Of a stretch of 64,000 nt of DNA, positions 11,148-27,606 are shown piece after piece. The stretch is from the NCBI GenBank assembly GCA_018136815.1, contig CM030936.1, positions 6,260,005 through 6,324,004 on the forward strand, in the 5' to 3' direction. Source of the stretch: Isochrysis galbana (taxonomy: Eukaryota > Haptophyta > Isochrysidales > Isochrysidaceae). The translations under genes and the position numbers were made by a program. Each line of letters starts with the position of its first letter. Within the stretch, counting starts at the first letter, position 1. The notes under the pieces were generated by a model. It was not told the DNA's origin and searched no databases. It was given only the letters and a program-made list of their open reading frames with translations.

Positions 11148-12836
11148 TTACGCTACCAACTGCGAGAGCGTACCATTCGGTTGCAGTAAATAAGCCCGGG
11201 CTAGTGTGATCCCAGTATCTCTCCTGTCACTTCCCTCACATCCTCGCTCGAGGCTGGCCTGCGCTATTAGCGGTGGCGCAGTGCCAAGCAAGGCACAGCC
11301 CGCGCCCGTGGCCATTGCCCGGAGGCGAACGCCCGAAGGAATGGCCCAAAGCTCTAATAATTCCCGTCGAGGCGCGTGGATTGCAAGAACAGCCCGCACA
11401 CCAACGGGGTGCATTTTGTCGCCCCCTGGCATGTGCGTGGCCGCCACGGGTACATTCCCTACCGGAGCATCCAGCCACGCACAAGCTGCATCGCGGTATC
11501 CCTTCCACACGCGCAAGACAACGAGCGTGCGTGGCTCGAGCAGCACGACCCGTCCCAAGGTATCTGAGGCCGCGATGTACCTCCGGCGTGGATCCGGCCA
11601 GAGGGCGTCGAAACGTCTCCCCCCATCTCGCCACCAGCGCACAGCCGCGGACTCGCCGTTAATGCTCGCCTCTGGGAGTAAGCGATGCGCGACAGCGGAC
11701 GCGGCAACGGACGCGCGCTCGGCACCCGAGTTCAGCGCGGTTCCCAGTGCAGGAGCAGTTGGAGTCACGCGCTCAGATACGATGGATGTGAACATTGAGA
11801 GGGCACTAGTCCCCAAGCTCGAGCCCAGGGAGAGCACTCCACCCGTTCGACCGCCACCCCCGCGGGGATTGGTGCGTGTGCCGCTCAGGTGATGGGACGC
11901 ACCCTCCCCGAGCTCGATGCCCACAAAACCTTCATTGACCGGAAGGAGGTGTAGTTGTAACGAGATGCCGTCAGTGATAGTAAGGCACAGCGCGGGTGGC
12001 TCGGCCTCGAAGGCGCCTGTTGTCCCAACCCCTGCTGCGCTGCTCATCCCCTGGCTCCAATCTATGCTCCCACCCGAAGCATCGAGGAGCGAGCTGAATG
12101 ACTGCAGCTCGGCCTCTACCTCCAACGCCGGGGAAGGCAGCTCACCTCCGCTGGCGATGCCCAGCCAGCTTGCGCTGGCGTCGTCTTCTAAGCGAAAGGC
12201 GCGAAAGCATCGCGCCAGCTGCTTCGCCTGCGCGCTTCTCCGCATCTCTGAGCCTGGGTGCAGCGCAGCTTGGCGTGCATGGGCGAGTGCCTCAGGCAAA
12301 AGCATTGGCCTCAGCGCCACACGCAGCTCAGAAGAGCGACAATAGCCGACCACACCCGCCTCGTGGAGACAGAGCAGGCTCGAATCATCCACAGTCGCAT
12401 CGCAAGATTGGCCTCCCGGCGTGCTCGTCTGCGCTGCGATCTGCACCAGGGCCGATGAGTGCATATGCAGGGAGAGAAGAAGCTCTCCACTCTCTGCCCA
12501 CAGCCGGAGGGCCCCGCTCCTGTACCCGACGAGCACGACGTGACGGGCGGCACCCTCTTCGGCGTGTGAGATCGTGTCGCACCCTGCCACTTCCACTTCC
12601 CTCGTTGCGAGCGAGAGAGAGCAGAGAGAGCAGACCTTCTCACCCGGCGCACGGAGCAGCGCTGGGAACGTGGGAGCGTTCCGCCGCAGCAGGAGGACAG
12701 CGTGACCGCGTGCCAAGGCGACGAGAGAGCCGTCAGACGAGAGCGCTCGCACCTCCACCTCTCCCTCACAGCCCACCTCCTCCGCAAGCAGGTGCGAGCC
12801 CAGTCCCAGATCGACGATGTCGACTGTCTGCAGCAT
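11148..12836 (-). CDS. RAB3GAP2-like Rab3-GAP regulatory subunit, N-terminal domain, intronless
   Basis: This is a 562-residue frame beginning MLQTVDIVDLGLG. The last third carries the strongest family signature: LWPDPRRRYIAASDTLGRV, RVWKGYRDAACAWLDAP, VLAIHAPRRELLELWAIPSG. This is the DP-RR-IA-SD-LGRV / WKGYRDA / APRR--LEVW block of the Rab3GAP regulatory subunit. Earlier blades (SSDGSLVALARGHAVLLLRR, LVGYRSGALRLWAESGELLL) fit the N-terminal beta-propeller. With the catalytic subunit this protein activates Rab GTPases and is an exchange factor for Rab18. The protein is far shorter than animal RAB3GAP2 and ends soon after the signature domain, so the C-terminal half is absent or encoded elsewhere. 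The ATG was chosen where the conserved frame begins; the open frame extends upstream through low-complexity sequence. Confidence 0.82.
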   Translation of the reverse strand: MLQTVDIVDLGLGSHLLAEEVGCEGEVEVRALSSDGSLVALARGHAVLLLRRNAPTFPALLRAPGEKVCSLCSLSLATREVEVAGCDTISHAEEGAARHVVLVGYRSGALRLWAESGELLLSLHMHSSALVQIAAQTSTPGGQSCDATVDDSSLLCLHEAGVVGYCRSSELRVALRPMLLPEALAHARQAALHPGSEMRRSAQAKQLARCFRAFRLEDDASASWLGIASGGELPSPALEVEAELQSFSSLLDASGGSIDWSQGMSSAAGVGTTGAFEAEPPALCLTITDGISLQLHLLPVNEGFVGIELGEGASHHLSGTRTNPRGGGGRTGGVLSLGSSLGTSALSMFTSIVSERVTPTAPALGTALNSGAERASVAASAVAHRLLPEASINGESAAVRWWRDGGRRFDALWPDPRRRYIAASDTLGRVVLLEPRTLVVLRVWKGYRDAACAWLDAPVGNVPVAATHMPGGDKMHPVGVRAVLAIHAPRRELLELWAIPSGVRLRAMATGAGCALLGTAPPLIAQASLERGCEGSDRRDTGITLARAYLLQPNGTLSQLVA

Positions 12837-13085
12837 CCGCCGCGCGCCGCGCCTCGCCGCAAGAGAGAGGACAGGGGGCTGCGAGCGAGGGAAGAGACTG
12901 GGGAAGTAGAAGAGAAAAGCCTGGAAGTAAAGTGATAAAGTAATAGTTTGAGACCTTCTCACACCACACCCCCTGGGAGGGGAGAGCATGTGCGAGGAGG
13001 TCGGTGTGAAAAGGAAAAGCACGCAATGATGAGTATTTGAGAAGGAATATTATGGACTGCACCTCTTCTTCGTTCCATTACTGGA

Positions 13086-13101
13086 CCGAATCGCCGAAAT
13101 A
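13086..13101 (+). repeat. Target-site duplication, left copy of element B
   Basis: CCGAATCGCCGAAATA here is repeated exactly at 15822-15837. The 16-bp perfect match flanks the retroposon at 13102-15821. Confidence 0.88.
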
Positions 13102-13916
13102 AAAACTTCATAATATTCTTACCGCACTCGCGGCGAATGGAACCACTACCTACACGTAGCATACTTTCTACACCCCCACTCCCCCGGCCCTTCCCCCCCG
13201 CCATCAGGCGGCTCCCCCCGTGCACTACTAGGGGGATAGGGGTGAAGGGCTTAGATATGGTCCGGTGGCCCGCGCCCCCCCCCGGTGATCCGTTCCCCCC
13301 TTCCTCCTACGCCACCTGGGCTGGCGGCCGACTCTGTCTCGACTTATCCTGCAAACAGGCGCGAGACTTACCGATTTTTCGGTGAGCGGAGCTCACGCTC
13401 CGCCGCGCTCTCTCTCCCCTCTCCTGCAGGCACGCGCGATGGCGCGCCTGCGGCAGGCCTGCAGCTGCCCCTGGCGACCCCTGGAGGCTCCTGGAGGCCA
13501 GCTCAGGGGGCAGAGGAGGCTGGGGCTGGGCCCTGGCCTCCTCTGCCTCTCCCTCGCTGTGTCGGAGCGAAGCTCGTTTCCTCAGCGGAAACGAGCCGCG
13601 GAGGCGCACCGGCGGCTAGCGCGGCGCACGGCTCACCCGGGGAGCCCGGGACGGGCTCATCGGGGGAACGGGGAGGGCAAATGACGGGCATGTGAAGTGG
13701 ACGGGGAAGTGGCACGGAACGCGAATCGGAGGGACGGAGGATGTAGGGAAGGGCGCGGCGAGCAGATACCGCTTGATTGGGACTCGTAGGGACTCGTAGA
13801 CTCGAAAGGATGACTCGGAAGACTCGGGGCTTGGGGTACTCAGGGGGCTGCAGGTCGCCAACAGGCGATACCACGCCACACAACACGCCGCCAGACAACC
13901 TGAACAAGTTCACATC

Positions 13917-14290
13917 TCAACAAGTTGACCTCTCAACATGTTGACCTCTCAACATGTTGACCTCTCAACATGTTGACCTCTCAACATGTTGACCTCTCAA
14001 CATGTTGACCTCTCAACAAGTTGACCTCTCAACAAGTTGACCTCTCAACAAGTTGACCTCTCAACAAGTTGACCCCTCAACAAGTTGACCTCTCCACAAG
14101 TTGACCTCTCCACATGTTGACCTCTCAACAAGTTGACCCCTCAACAAGTTGACCTCTCAACAAGTTGACCTCTCCACATGTTGACCTCTCAACAAGTTGA
14201 CCTCTCAACAAGTTGACCTCTCCACATGTTGACCTCTCAACAAGTTGGCTCCACTCACCGAACAAGTTGGTTCCACCCTCAACAAGTTAA
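13917..14290. repeat. 16-bp palindromic minisatellite, first array
   Basis: More than 20 tandem units of CTCAACAAGTTGACCT and variants. The core alternates between CAACATGTTG (a perfect 10-bp palindrome) and CAACAAGTTG. The order of ATG-type and AAG-type units is almost the same as in the second array, showing that the arrays arose by duplication of a larger segment. Confidence 0.95.
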
Positions 14291-14980
14291 TTCCAGGTAA
14301 AAATAAAACTCAATTCCTTCGATTTTCGAGACGAAAATCGGCGAACCCGAACTTGAGCCCAGGGGGAATCCAAATCAACTCGCCTGGAGCGACCACGACG
14401 AACCTAGAAGACGGTGGATAACGAGGAAGGCTCGTACTCAGGCCGAAACATTCTTGCCCAAAGAGTCCGGATACAACACCCCCCGACTCAAATCGAGACG
14501 TCTCCCGATGTCGAGCCGAAGACAGAAGACTACGTCAAGACGTATGCGGAGACTGAAGAAACTGAGGGAGAACGTAACCCATGGATCCATTTGTTGAGCA
14601 CAAAATCGGCAGCTTAGCGCGGCGGCTTCCGATTTTGTACGTCACATCCTGCCACTTTCTCCCTTTTACAGGAGTTCTGCTCGGACAGTTGCGCTGGGTC
14701 AGGGCGCTGACGCGACGCTACGTCTTCGGGAACGGGGAGGGCAAATGACGGGCATGTGAAGTGGACGGGGAAGTGGCACGGAACGCGAATCGGAGGGACG
14801 GAGGATGTAGGGAAGGGCGCGGCGAGCAGATACCGCTTGATTGGGACTCGTAGGGACTCGTAGACTCGAAAGGATGACTCGGAAGACTCGGGGCTTGGGG
14901 TACTCAGGGGGCTGCAGGTCGCCAACAGGCGATACCACGCCACACAACACGCCGCCAGACAACCTGAACAAGTTCACATC

Positions 14981-15354
14981 TCAACAAGTTGACCTCTCAA
15001 CATGTTGACCTCTCAACATGTTGACCTCTCAACATGTTGACCTCTCAACATGTTGACCTCTCAACATGTTGACCTCTCAACAAGTTGACCTCTCAACAAG
15101 TTGACCTCTCAACAAGTTGACCTCTCAACAAGTTGACCTCTCCACAAGTTGACCTCTCCACAAGTTGACCTCTCCACATGTTGACCTCTCAACAAGTTGA
15201 CCCCTCAACAAGTTGACCTCTCAACAAGTTGACCTCTCCACATGTTGACCTCTCAACAAGTTGACCTCTCAACAAGTTGACCTCTCCACATGTTGACCTC
15301 TCAACAAGTTGGCTCCACTCACCGAACGAGTTGGTTCCACCCTCAACAAGTTAA
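14981..15354. repeat. 16-bp palindromic minisatellite, second array
   Basis: It has the same unit and almost the same unit order as 13917-14290, displaced by 1064 bp. A few units differ by single bases (CTCAACA to CTCCACA). Confidence 0.95.
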
Positions 15355-15821
15355 TTCCAGGTAAAAATAAAACTCAATTCCTTCGATTTTCGAGACGAAA
15401 ATCGGCGAACCCGAACTTGAGCCCAGGGGGAATCCAAATCAACTCGCCTGGAGCGACCACGACGAACCTAGAAGACGGTGGATAACGAGGAAGGCTCGTA
15501 CTCAGGCCGAAACATTCTTGCCCAAAGAGTCTGGATACAACACGCTGGCGCTCCTGAGCCTCAGGGGCCCCCACTCTGCACCTGTCTGCCTGTCGAACAG
15601 GGGGGGAGGGGGGGTTGGAGCGATGGGCTGGCCACGACAGGCCAGGACGCGCGAGGCAGGCGAGCCTGCCAGGGAGAGAGTGGGTCAGCAGGGCAGTGGG
15701 CTCCTGGCAAGCCATCAGGCGTGCCAGGAGCATGGGTGGTTCCTCCCCCATGGCAGGGGAGGAGTGGAGAGAGGGGGGGGCTCGTGCCCCCCCATGGGCG
15801 AATTAAGTATAAACTTAGTTG

Positions 15822-15837
15822 CCGAATCGCCGAAATA
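15822..15837 (+). repeat. Target-site duplication, right copy of element B
   Basis: CCGAATCGCCGAAATA, identical to 13086-13101. The 5' hairpin of the element ends 3 bp to the left. Confidence 0.88.
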
Positions 15838-16111
15838 GCGGCAATAAAGTTGACATACAAGAAATTCCTTTTGAGAGCGGAATAGAGGGTACACTTTACA
15901 CTGGGGCGAAAGATAAAGATAGGTAGGGCTAGGGGTAGGGGTAGGCCAAAATATCCGCGGATAAATCTCTTGTCTCTTGGATATTTCATGTTTCGGATTT
16001 CGGCAGAATGTTTGGAATTAGTAGGGCGTAGGGCGGTCAAACAGGGGCTTTTTAACGACCAGTAAGGGTTGGGCTGCATTTTTGACCGTGGCGCGATGCC
16101 CAATAAAAAAC

Positions 16112-16622
16112 CTCCAGGCTCCAGGAATAGATGCTCCGTCAGGTATCAGGTCGTCAGGTTTCGGCTCCCTTAGCATGATATCAGGTCCTATTCTCCGCCT
16201 AATATCAGGTTGTTACGCGATATTATAAGTATAGCAGTGATTATCAAAAGAATAGCTTACTTATACTTCTGCATTGCTGATCATCTGATCATTGATTATC
16301 AATTACCCTTAGACGCTGATCTAGCTTCTGTGTTGGGTCGCCATGGAGAGGGGGGGGGCGCCCCTCCTCACTGTCTTGACTCCCCTCATGCCCTCATGAG
16401 GGGCGAGAACCACCCATCCCCCCTTTCCCCCGCTGTTTTTCGCGCTAAGTGTACGACAACTTCTACAAGAGAATTCAAGTGTCAAGTATATTTATAGTCG
16501 CCTGACCTCGTCATGACCTTATATCAAGCTATCAGGTCATCAGCTCTAGAGGACCTAATATCATGATATCAGGACCTAATATCAGCCTAATGGAGCATCT
16601 ATGGCTCCAAAGGCCCTCCAGG
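16112..16622. repeat. Probable fold-back/MITE-like repeat
   Basis: The left side (16112-16240) and right side (16500-16622) are imperfect inverted copies. Both contain ATAGATGCTCC in opposite orientation next to repeated ATATCAGG(T/A) motifs. The interior is AT-rich and otherwise featureless. No target duplication was identified. Confidence 0.45.
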
Positions 16623-16929
16623 GGGCAGGGGGGGCCACCTGCACCTGCCACTACGAAAATCTTATAAAATCTTCGCCGCCAAGAATAAATGAGAGATGGT
16701 ACGATTCTTCCCCCCCTTTCCCCTTTCCCTCTCTCCTCTCTCCTCTCTCCCACTAAAGAATTTGCGGTCGCGCCCGCGGGGGGATCGGTTTCTTGATATC
16801 TACGCTACATTTGGCATTCAGGTCGCGTTCCGTCGAACCATCGAAAGACGAGGACCGCGCGAACGTTTTATCTTTTGCATCATCTATGATCTATGATCTA
16901 TGAATTATGAAGACCAATTTTTATGAAAT

Positions 16930-17405
16930 TGGTAAGTCTTGGTAAGTCCAAGTCCCGCGCCCGTTGAAAGGATAAGTCGGGAACGAGGGACCGAGGCCGC
17001 CGCCCACCCGGAGACCGGGGACACAGGACACAGGCGGAAGAAGGGGGGGAATGGGGAATGATCACCGGGAGCCGGGGGGGGGGGGGGGGCGCGGGCCACC
17101 GGACCATATCTAAGCCCTAAGCCCTTCATCCCTGTCCCCTGTCCCCTATCCCTTGTCCCCTGTCCCCTATCCCTATCTACTATCTATCTCCCTAGTAGTA
17201 CTAGCTACTACTAGTAGCTATAGCTAGTAGCTAGTAGTGCAACTTAGTGCTTAGTGCTATTGCACGCACGGGGGGAGTCGCCGAGTCGCCTGATGGCGGG
17301 GGGGGGAAGGGCCGGGAGAGTGCGGGTGTGGAAAGTTTACTGCGTGAAAGAAAGTAGTGGGTCCACGGCCGCGTGCGCGGTGGGAAAATTAAAAAGTCTA
17401 TTATT
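16930..17405 (+). mobile_element. 3' portion of a retroposon (type II tail)
   Basis: The order of blocks matches element B and the unit at 44575-45267: GATAAGTCGGG, then GGCCACCGGACCATATC, then a CTAGTAGT region, GGGTCCACGGCCGCG, and the tail GCGGTGGGAAAATTAAAAAG followed by TCTATTATTT. The interior holds a run of at least 15 G. The 5' boundary is not defined. An inverted repeat (GGTATCTAGG/CCTAGATACC) lies just past the tail, around 17419-17457. Confidence 0.65.
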
Positions 17406-17559
17406 TGATTTCCCATCTGGTATCTAGGCGCGCCACACGCCACAGCCCTAGATACCAGAGTGCGAGGGCTACTGTTAAACCTCGAGTTTTGTTGTCGCGC
17501 CGGGCGAGCCCAGGGGGAAGAAGGGGGAGGGGGGCTCGCCACGGAGCTCTCTCGGCGAG

Positions 17560-17850
17560 CTCGCTGAGAGAGAGAGAGAGAGAAAGGGGGTGAAGCGCCG
17601 GACGAAGGGGGCGGAGGAAGAAAGAGAAGAGAGAGGGGGAGAATAGAGGAGAGAGAGGGGGGAGGAGAGAGAGGGAGAGAGAGGGAGAGGGAGGGAGAGG
17701 GAGGGAGAGGGGAGAGGGGGAGAGAGAGAGGGGGGAGAGGGAGAGAGGGGGAGAGAGAGAAGGAGAGGAAGAAACAGAAAGAAAGAGAGAGAGGTAGAGA
17801 GAGGTAGAGAGAGGTAGAGAGAGAGGTAGAGAGAGAGGTAGAGAGAGAGG
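17560..17850 (+). repeat. GA/GGTA purine microsatellite, 5' leader of the next gene
   Basis: Nearly pure purine (GA, GGGA, AGAGAGGT units) runs straight into the start codon at 17851. In this gene the coding strand is purine-rich, opposite to most other genes in the window. Confidence 0.85.
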
Positions 17851-19185
17851 ATGAGAGCTTGCGTGGCGGCGCTCCTGCTCTGCTCCTGCACGGGCGCCGT
17901 ACGTGTGAGCGGCACATCGGGCGGCTGGCGGAGCCGGCTGCGCAAGGCAGCATCCACCGCCGGCGCCGCGTTTGCTTTGGCCACCGCCGCTCCGTCGACT
18001 GCTGCCCTCGCAGCTCCGCGTGGAGCGAGTGTTGAGCCGCTGCCGGAGCTCTCTCTGGGCAAGCTTCTTGCCAAGGACGTGCGGCGCTTCTCCTCCGACT
18101 CGTTCGTCTTCTCGGACACGATTGTTTCTGCCGACGAGCTTGAGGAAGAGCTTCTTGATGTTGATGCCGAGAAGGGGGTCAACCCGAAGAAGGTCGCAAT
18201 CAAGTCGGCGTTTGCGGTTGGAGGCACGGTGAGAGACACGCAAAGGGACGGCCGGCTTGGGGCAGGCGCGGCGGTGGGGTGGCGCACGTGTGGGGTGAGC
18301 GCTGGTTTGAGGGTGTGCGGGATGCCCTCGCGCCGCCGAGCAGTAGCTGTAAGATGGCGTGTGCAAGGCGCGCCGTCGTCACAAGTGAGCGCACGGGCCC
18401 TGCCAGCATAGCCTGCGGCACCCCACGATCCCTCGCCCCGATGCGTCCGCACAGGCGGCAATGCTCTATTACGGGACCAAGGTCATGTTCTTTGTGGAGA
18501 CGTGGATGCTTGAGGAGGAGCGCCGCGATATTCAGGATGAGATTGAGAAGACTGGCACCTTCATCTCGTCGTACGCAGGGGACGTTGAAACATCAATTGA
18601 TGTGCGCTCTCCACCTGCGATTGATGCTGAGGGGGGAGGGGGGGGGGGGGGGGGGGGGCTGAGGGCTATACGCACAAATGCTCTGGCAGTTCACGCTCCC
18701 GAGTATGGGGCTTGCGCACCTTTTGTCGACCAGATGCCCTGCACATGGTCCGTGTGCCCCTTGTATTGGCCACGCTCACTTATACGCGCCGCTCGTTCCT
18801 CCAGGCGCGCACGGGCCGGAACGTGACCGTGGTCGGCGGACAGCTGGTCAACGTCACGGGCTCGTCGCGTGATCAGATTCCGCCGAAGTCTTCGGGGTTA
18901 GTGGTTGAAGACAACGACTCCACTCCGCTACCGAATTGGTTGCCTGGCTTCGTTAAGAATGCCATTGAGGCAACCTCCAAGGATTCGAAGCAATTTTGGG
19001 AGGAGGGCGGCATTCAGTCCGCCGAACAGTGGGAGGCGAGCTCGACAGGCAAGATAAAGAAGATGAAGCGGCCGAGCAAGGGAGGGGCTGACGAACCGGG
19101 AGAGGGGAGCAAGGACGACGAGGAGGACGACGATGAGGACGACGACACCGGTGGGCTGGATACACTGGATGGGCTGATTGGTTGA
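17851..19185 (+). CDS. Plastid-type membrane protein of unknown function, three exons
   Basis: Exons 17851-18228, 18455-18601 and 18805-19185 join in phase 0 to give about 301 residues. The N-terminus MRACVAALLLCSCTGAVRV is a signal-peptide-like segment. It is followed by an Arg/Ser-rich stretch (SGGWRSRLRKAAS) and a second hydrophobic segment ending ATAAPSTAALAAP. This three-part layout resembles a protein sent through ER and plastid membranes (inference). Downstream, VAIKSAFAVGGT joins AAMLYYGTKVMFFVETW to form one clear membrane segment across the first intron. The end is strongly acidic (EEDDDEDDD) after a basic patch (KIKKMKRPSK). I recognise no catalytic motif or named family. The second intron contains a G run of about 20. 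Confidence 0.72.
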
Positions 19186-19800
19186 TTGCATCGCGCATTG
19201 TGCTTACGTATCAAAGTCGGTGTTGCACGCGTCTTCGAGGTCGGTCCTTGTGCGCTTGATCTTGCTCAAATCCACTGACCGGCTGTGATCAGCGTTGTCG
19301 TCCGTGTCCTCGTGTCGACGGCGCATGTGCACAACTGCGCTTGGCTGGGCCAACATGCGTACAGCCATACTGTGCGTCCTCGGAGAGCGAACCGCCGTGA
19401 TCCTCGCTGTGAATTGACACCGCTCGCGATGGTACTGCGTGTAATATTGTAATATCATCGTCTACGAGCTACGAGAGTTGTTTCCCCATGCCGCGCCCCC
19501 CACCCCTCCCACTGCCCCTATTCTAGCCCCCCTTCCCTGCTCCCCCCTCCCCCTCCCCCTGGCCCTTCCTTCTTCCTTCTTGTTCCCGCAAACGTCCCTC
19601 CCTCCCAACTGCCCGCCCCCCGTCCCGCGGTCCCGTGTCGTTGTAGCTCAGCTCTTAATCTTAACTCTTAACGTACCTCGTACCTCGGGCACGTCGTTCG
19701 AGCTGCTAGCGCACACTCCCGCGTAACCTACATCACCATGCGCTTAGCGTACCCCCTTATTTATGTCCAGATGTCAAGGACTTGTAGACTTGTAGTAGAG
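19186..19800. other. Intergenic, nothing recognised
   Basis: The stretch is partly C-rich (19495-19635). No coding signal or repeat match was found. Confidence 0.4.
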
Positions 19801-19986
19801 CCTATCGCTATCTCTTAAGCGGCGGCAGGAAGCACCTTTGAAGGTGCTTCGCGACGTGTGAGTGCTCTAAGCTCCATATATTAAGGTAAATGGACGTTTC
19901 ATATATTGTAAACACATCCCATCCTCGAGGCAACTGCGACATGCAGCACCTCCCAGGGTGCTTCGCCGGTTAAGAGATAGATAGCT
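19801..19986. repeat. Small MITE-like element with hairpin-bearing inverted ends
   Basis: The left end TATCTCTTAAGCGGCG and the right end CGCCGGTTAAGAGATA are inverted copies. Each arm also carries a hairpin or near-hairpin: GAAGCACCTT/AAGGTGCTTC, perfect 10 bp with a 2-nt loop at 19829-19850, and GCACC/GGTGC near 19945. The centre is AT-rich. The mobile-element reading rests on this symmetry alone, and no second copy was seen in the window. Confidence 0.5.
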
Positions 19987-20380
19987 ACTTGAACTTGAAA
20001 CTTAAATAGCTGGCTCCTCCAAAAGTTTTTAAACTAAAAGGATGCTAATATAATCAGTACTGGTACCTTATATGAATCCTTTGAGTCAGACTTTTCTTCG
20101 CTTGCTGGCCCTTTCTCTCTCCCCCCCCTCTCTCCTCTCTTCTCTCTCTCTCTTCTCTCTCCTCTACCTCACCTCTCCGTAGGAGTATATCCCTCCGTCT
20201 CTCTCCTCCCTCCCTCCTCCCATCTCCTCCTTCTCTCTCCTCTAACATCCCCCTCTTCTTCTTCTTTCTCTCCCTTTTGCCAGGCCCGCCCTCCCTTCCC
20301 GCCCCCTCTCTCTCCCCTCTCTCTCTTCCCCCTCGGTGGCGCCCCCGTCCCTCCCTCCGGGCGGCTCGCTCTCAGTCGCG
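19987..20380. other. Pyrimidine-rich upstream region of PRP16
   Basis: CT-rich tracts from about 20105 lead up to the start codon at 20381. No separate gene was recognised. Confidence 0.5.
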
Positions 20381-27275
<6,895 letters not shown>

Positions 27276-27590
27276 AATCTAGTGTAGTACTACAATAGCT
27301 TTCGGGATAACTGCGCAAGTGAAAGGCGGATGGCAAGACGGAGAAACTGTGACTGTTATTGAATATAGAATGCTGCTTTAAAATGGAGCTTGTGCTAGTG
27401 CTATTGTTATGTTGCTTATTGCATAAACGAACCTATGGTCATTTCAGCATGACACAATTGACAATTGAATCAGTCCCACGTTCGACGTAAAGATCGTTTG
27501 CCTACGTTTGGTGCACCGCCTTCTCCACGTCGGCGTTGGGAGGGGTACACGCCTCGCACTCCATATATATAGGGTCGCCACACGCCAAGC

Positions 27591-27606
27591 GCCACGAGCA
27601 ACCATA
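27591..27606 (+). repeat. Target-site duplication, left copy of element C
   Basis: GCCACGAGCAACCATA, repeated exactly at 28752-28767. Confidence 0.92.

Larger units (their letters stand above)
13559..15543. mobile_element. Insertion inside element B, with 3-bp duplication and palindromic minisatellite
   Basis: Comparison with the uninterrupted relative at 44575-45267 places the insertion exactly. On the minus strand the uninterrupted sequence is GCGCCAGCGAGGG. Here AGC is repeated either side of a block that starts GTGTTG and ends CGACAC, so the termini are an imperfect 6-bp inverted repeat. The block contains a direct duplication of about 817 bp with a period of 1064 (13664-14480 and 14728-15544). 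It also has a perfect 10-bp-stem hairpin at 13572-13596 and another near 14600-14640 (ACAAAATCGG stem). No coding region was recognised. A 3-bp duplication would fit a CACTA-like DNA transposon, but the termini are not CACTA. Confidence 0.7.
13102..15821 (-). mobile_element. Retroposon copy B with 16-bp target-site duplication and a nested insertion
   Basis: On the minus strand the element starts CAA plus a hairpin (15818-15803, TAAGT stem, loop TTAT), then an ATG (15795-15793) opening a Gly/Pro-rich frame. It ends at 13102 with a T-rich tail (GAATATTATGAAGTTTTT). The unit is flanked by a perfect 16-bp duplication, so both ends are defined. Its body matches, in opposite orientation, the unit at 44575-45267. 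Relative to that copy it carries an extra block of about 1,985 bp (13559-15543). No reverse-transcriptase segment is recognisable inside, so this looks like a non-autonomous member. Confidence 0.82.

Noticed and set aside
13917-15354. CRISPR-like array of short repeats
   Set aside because: Units are contiguous 16-bp tandem repeats with no spacers, inside a eukaryotic retroposon.
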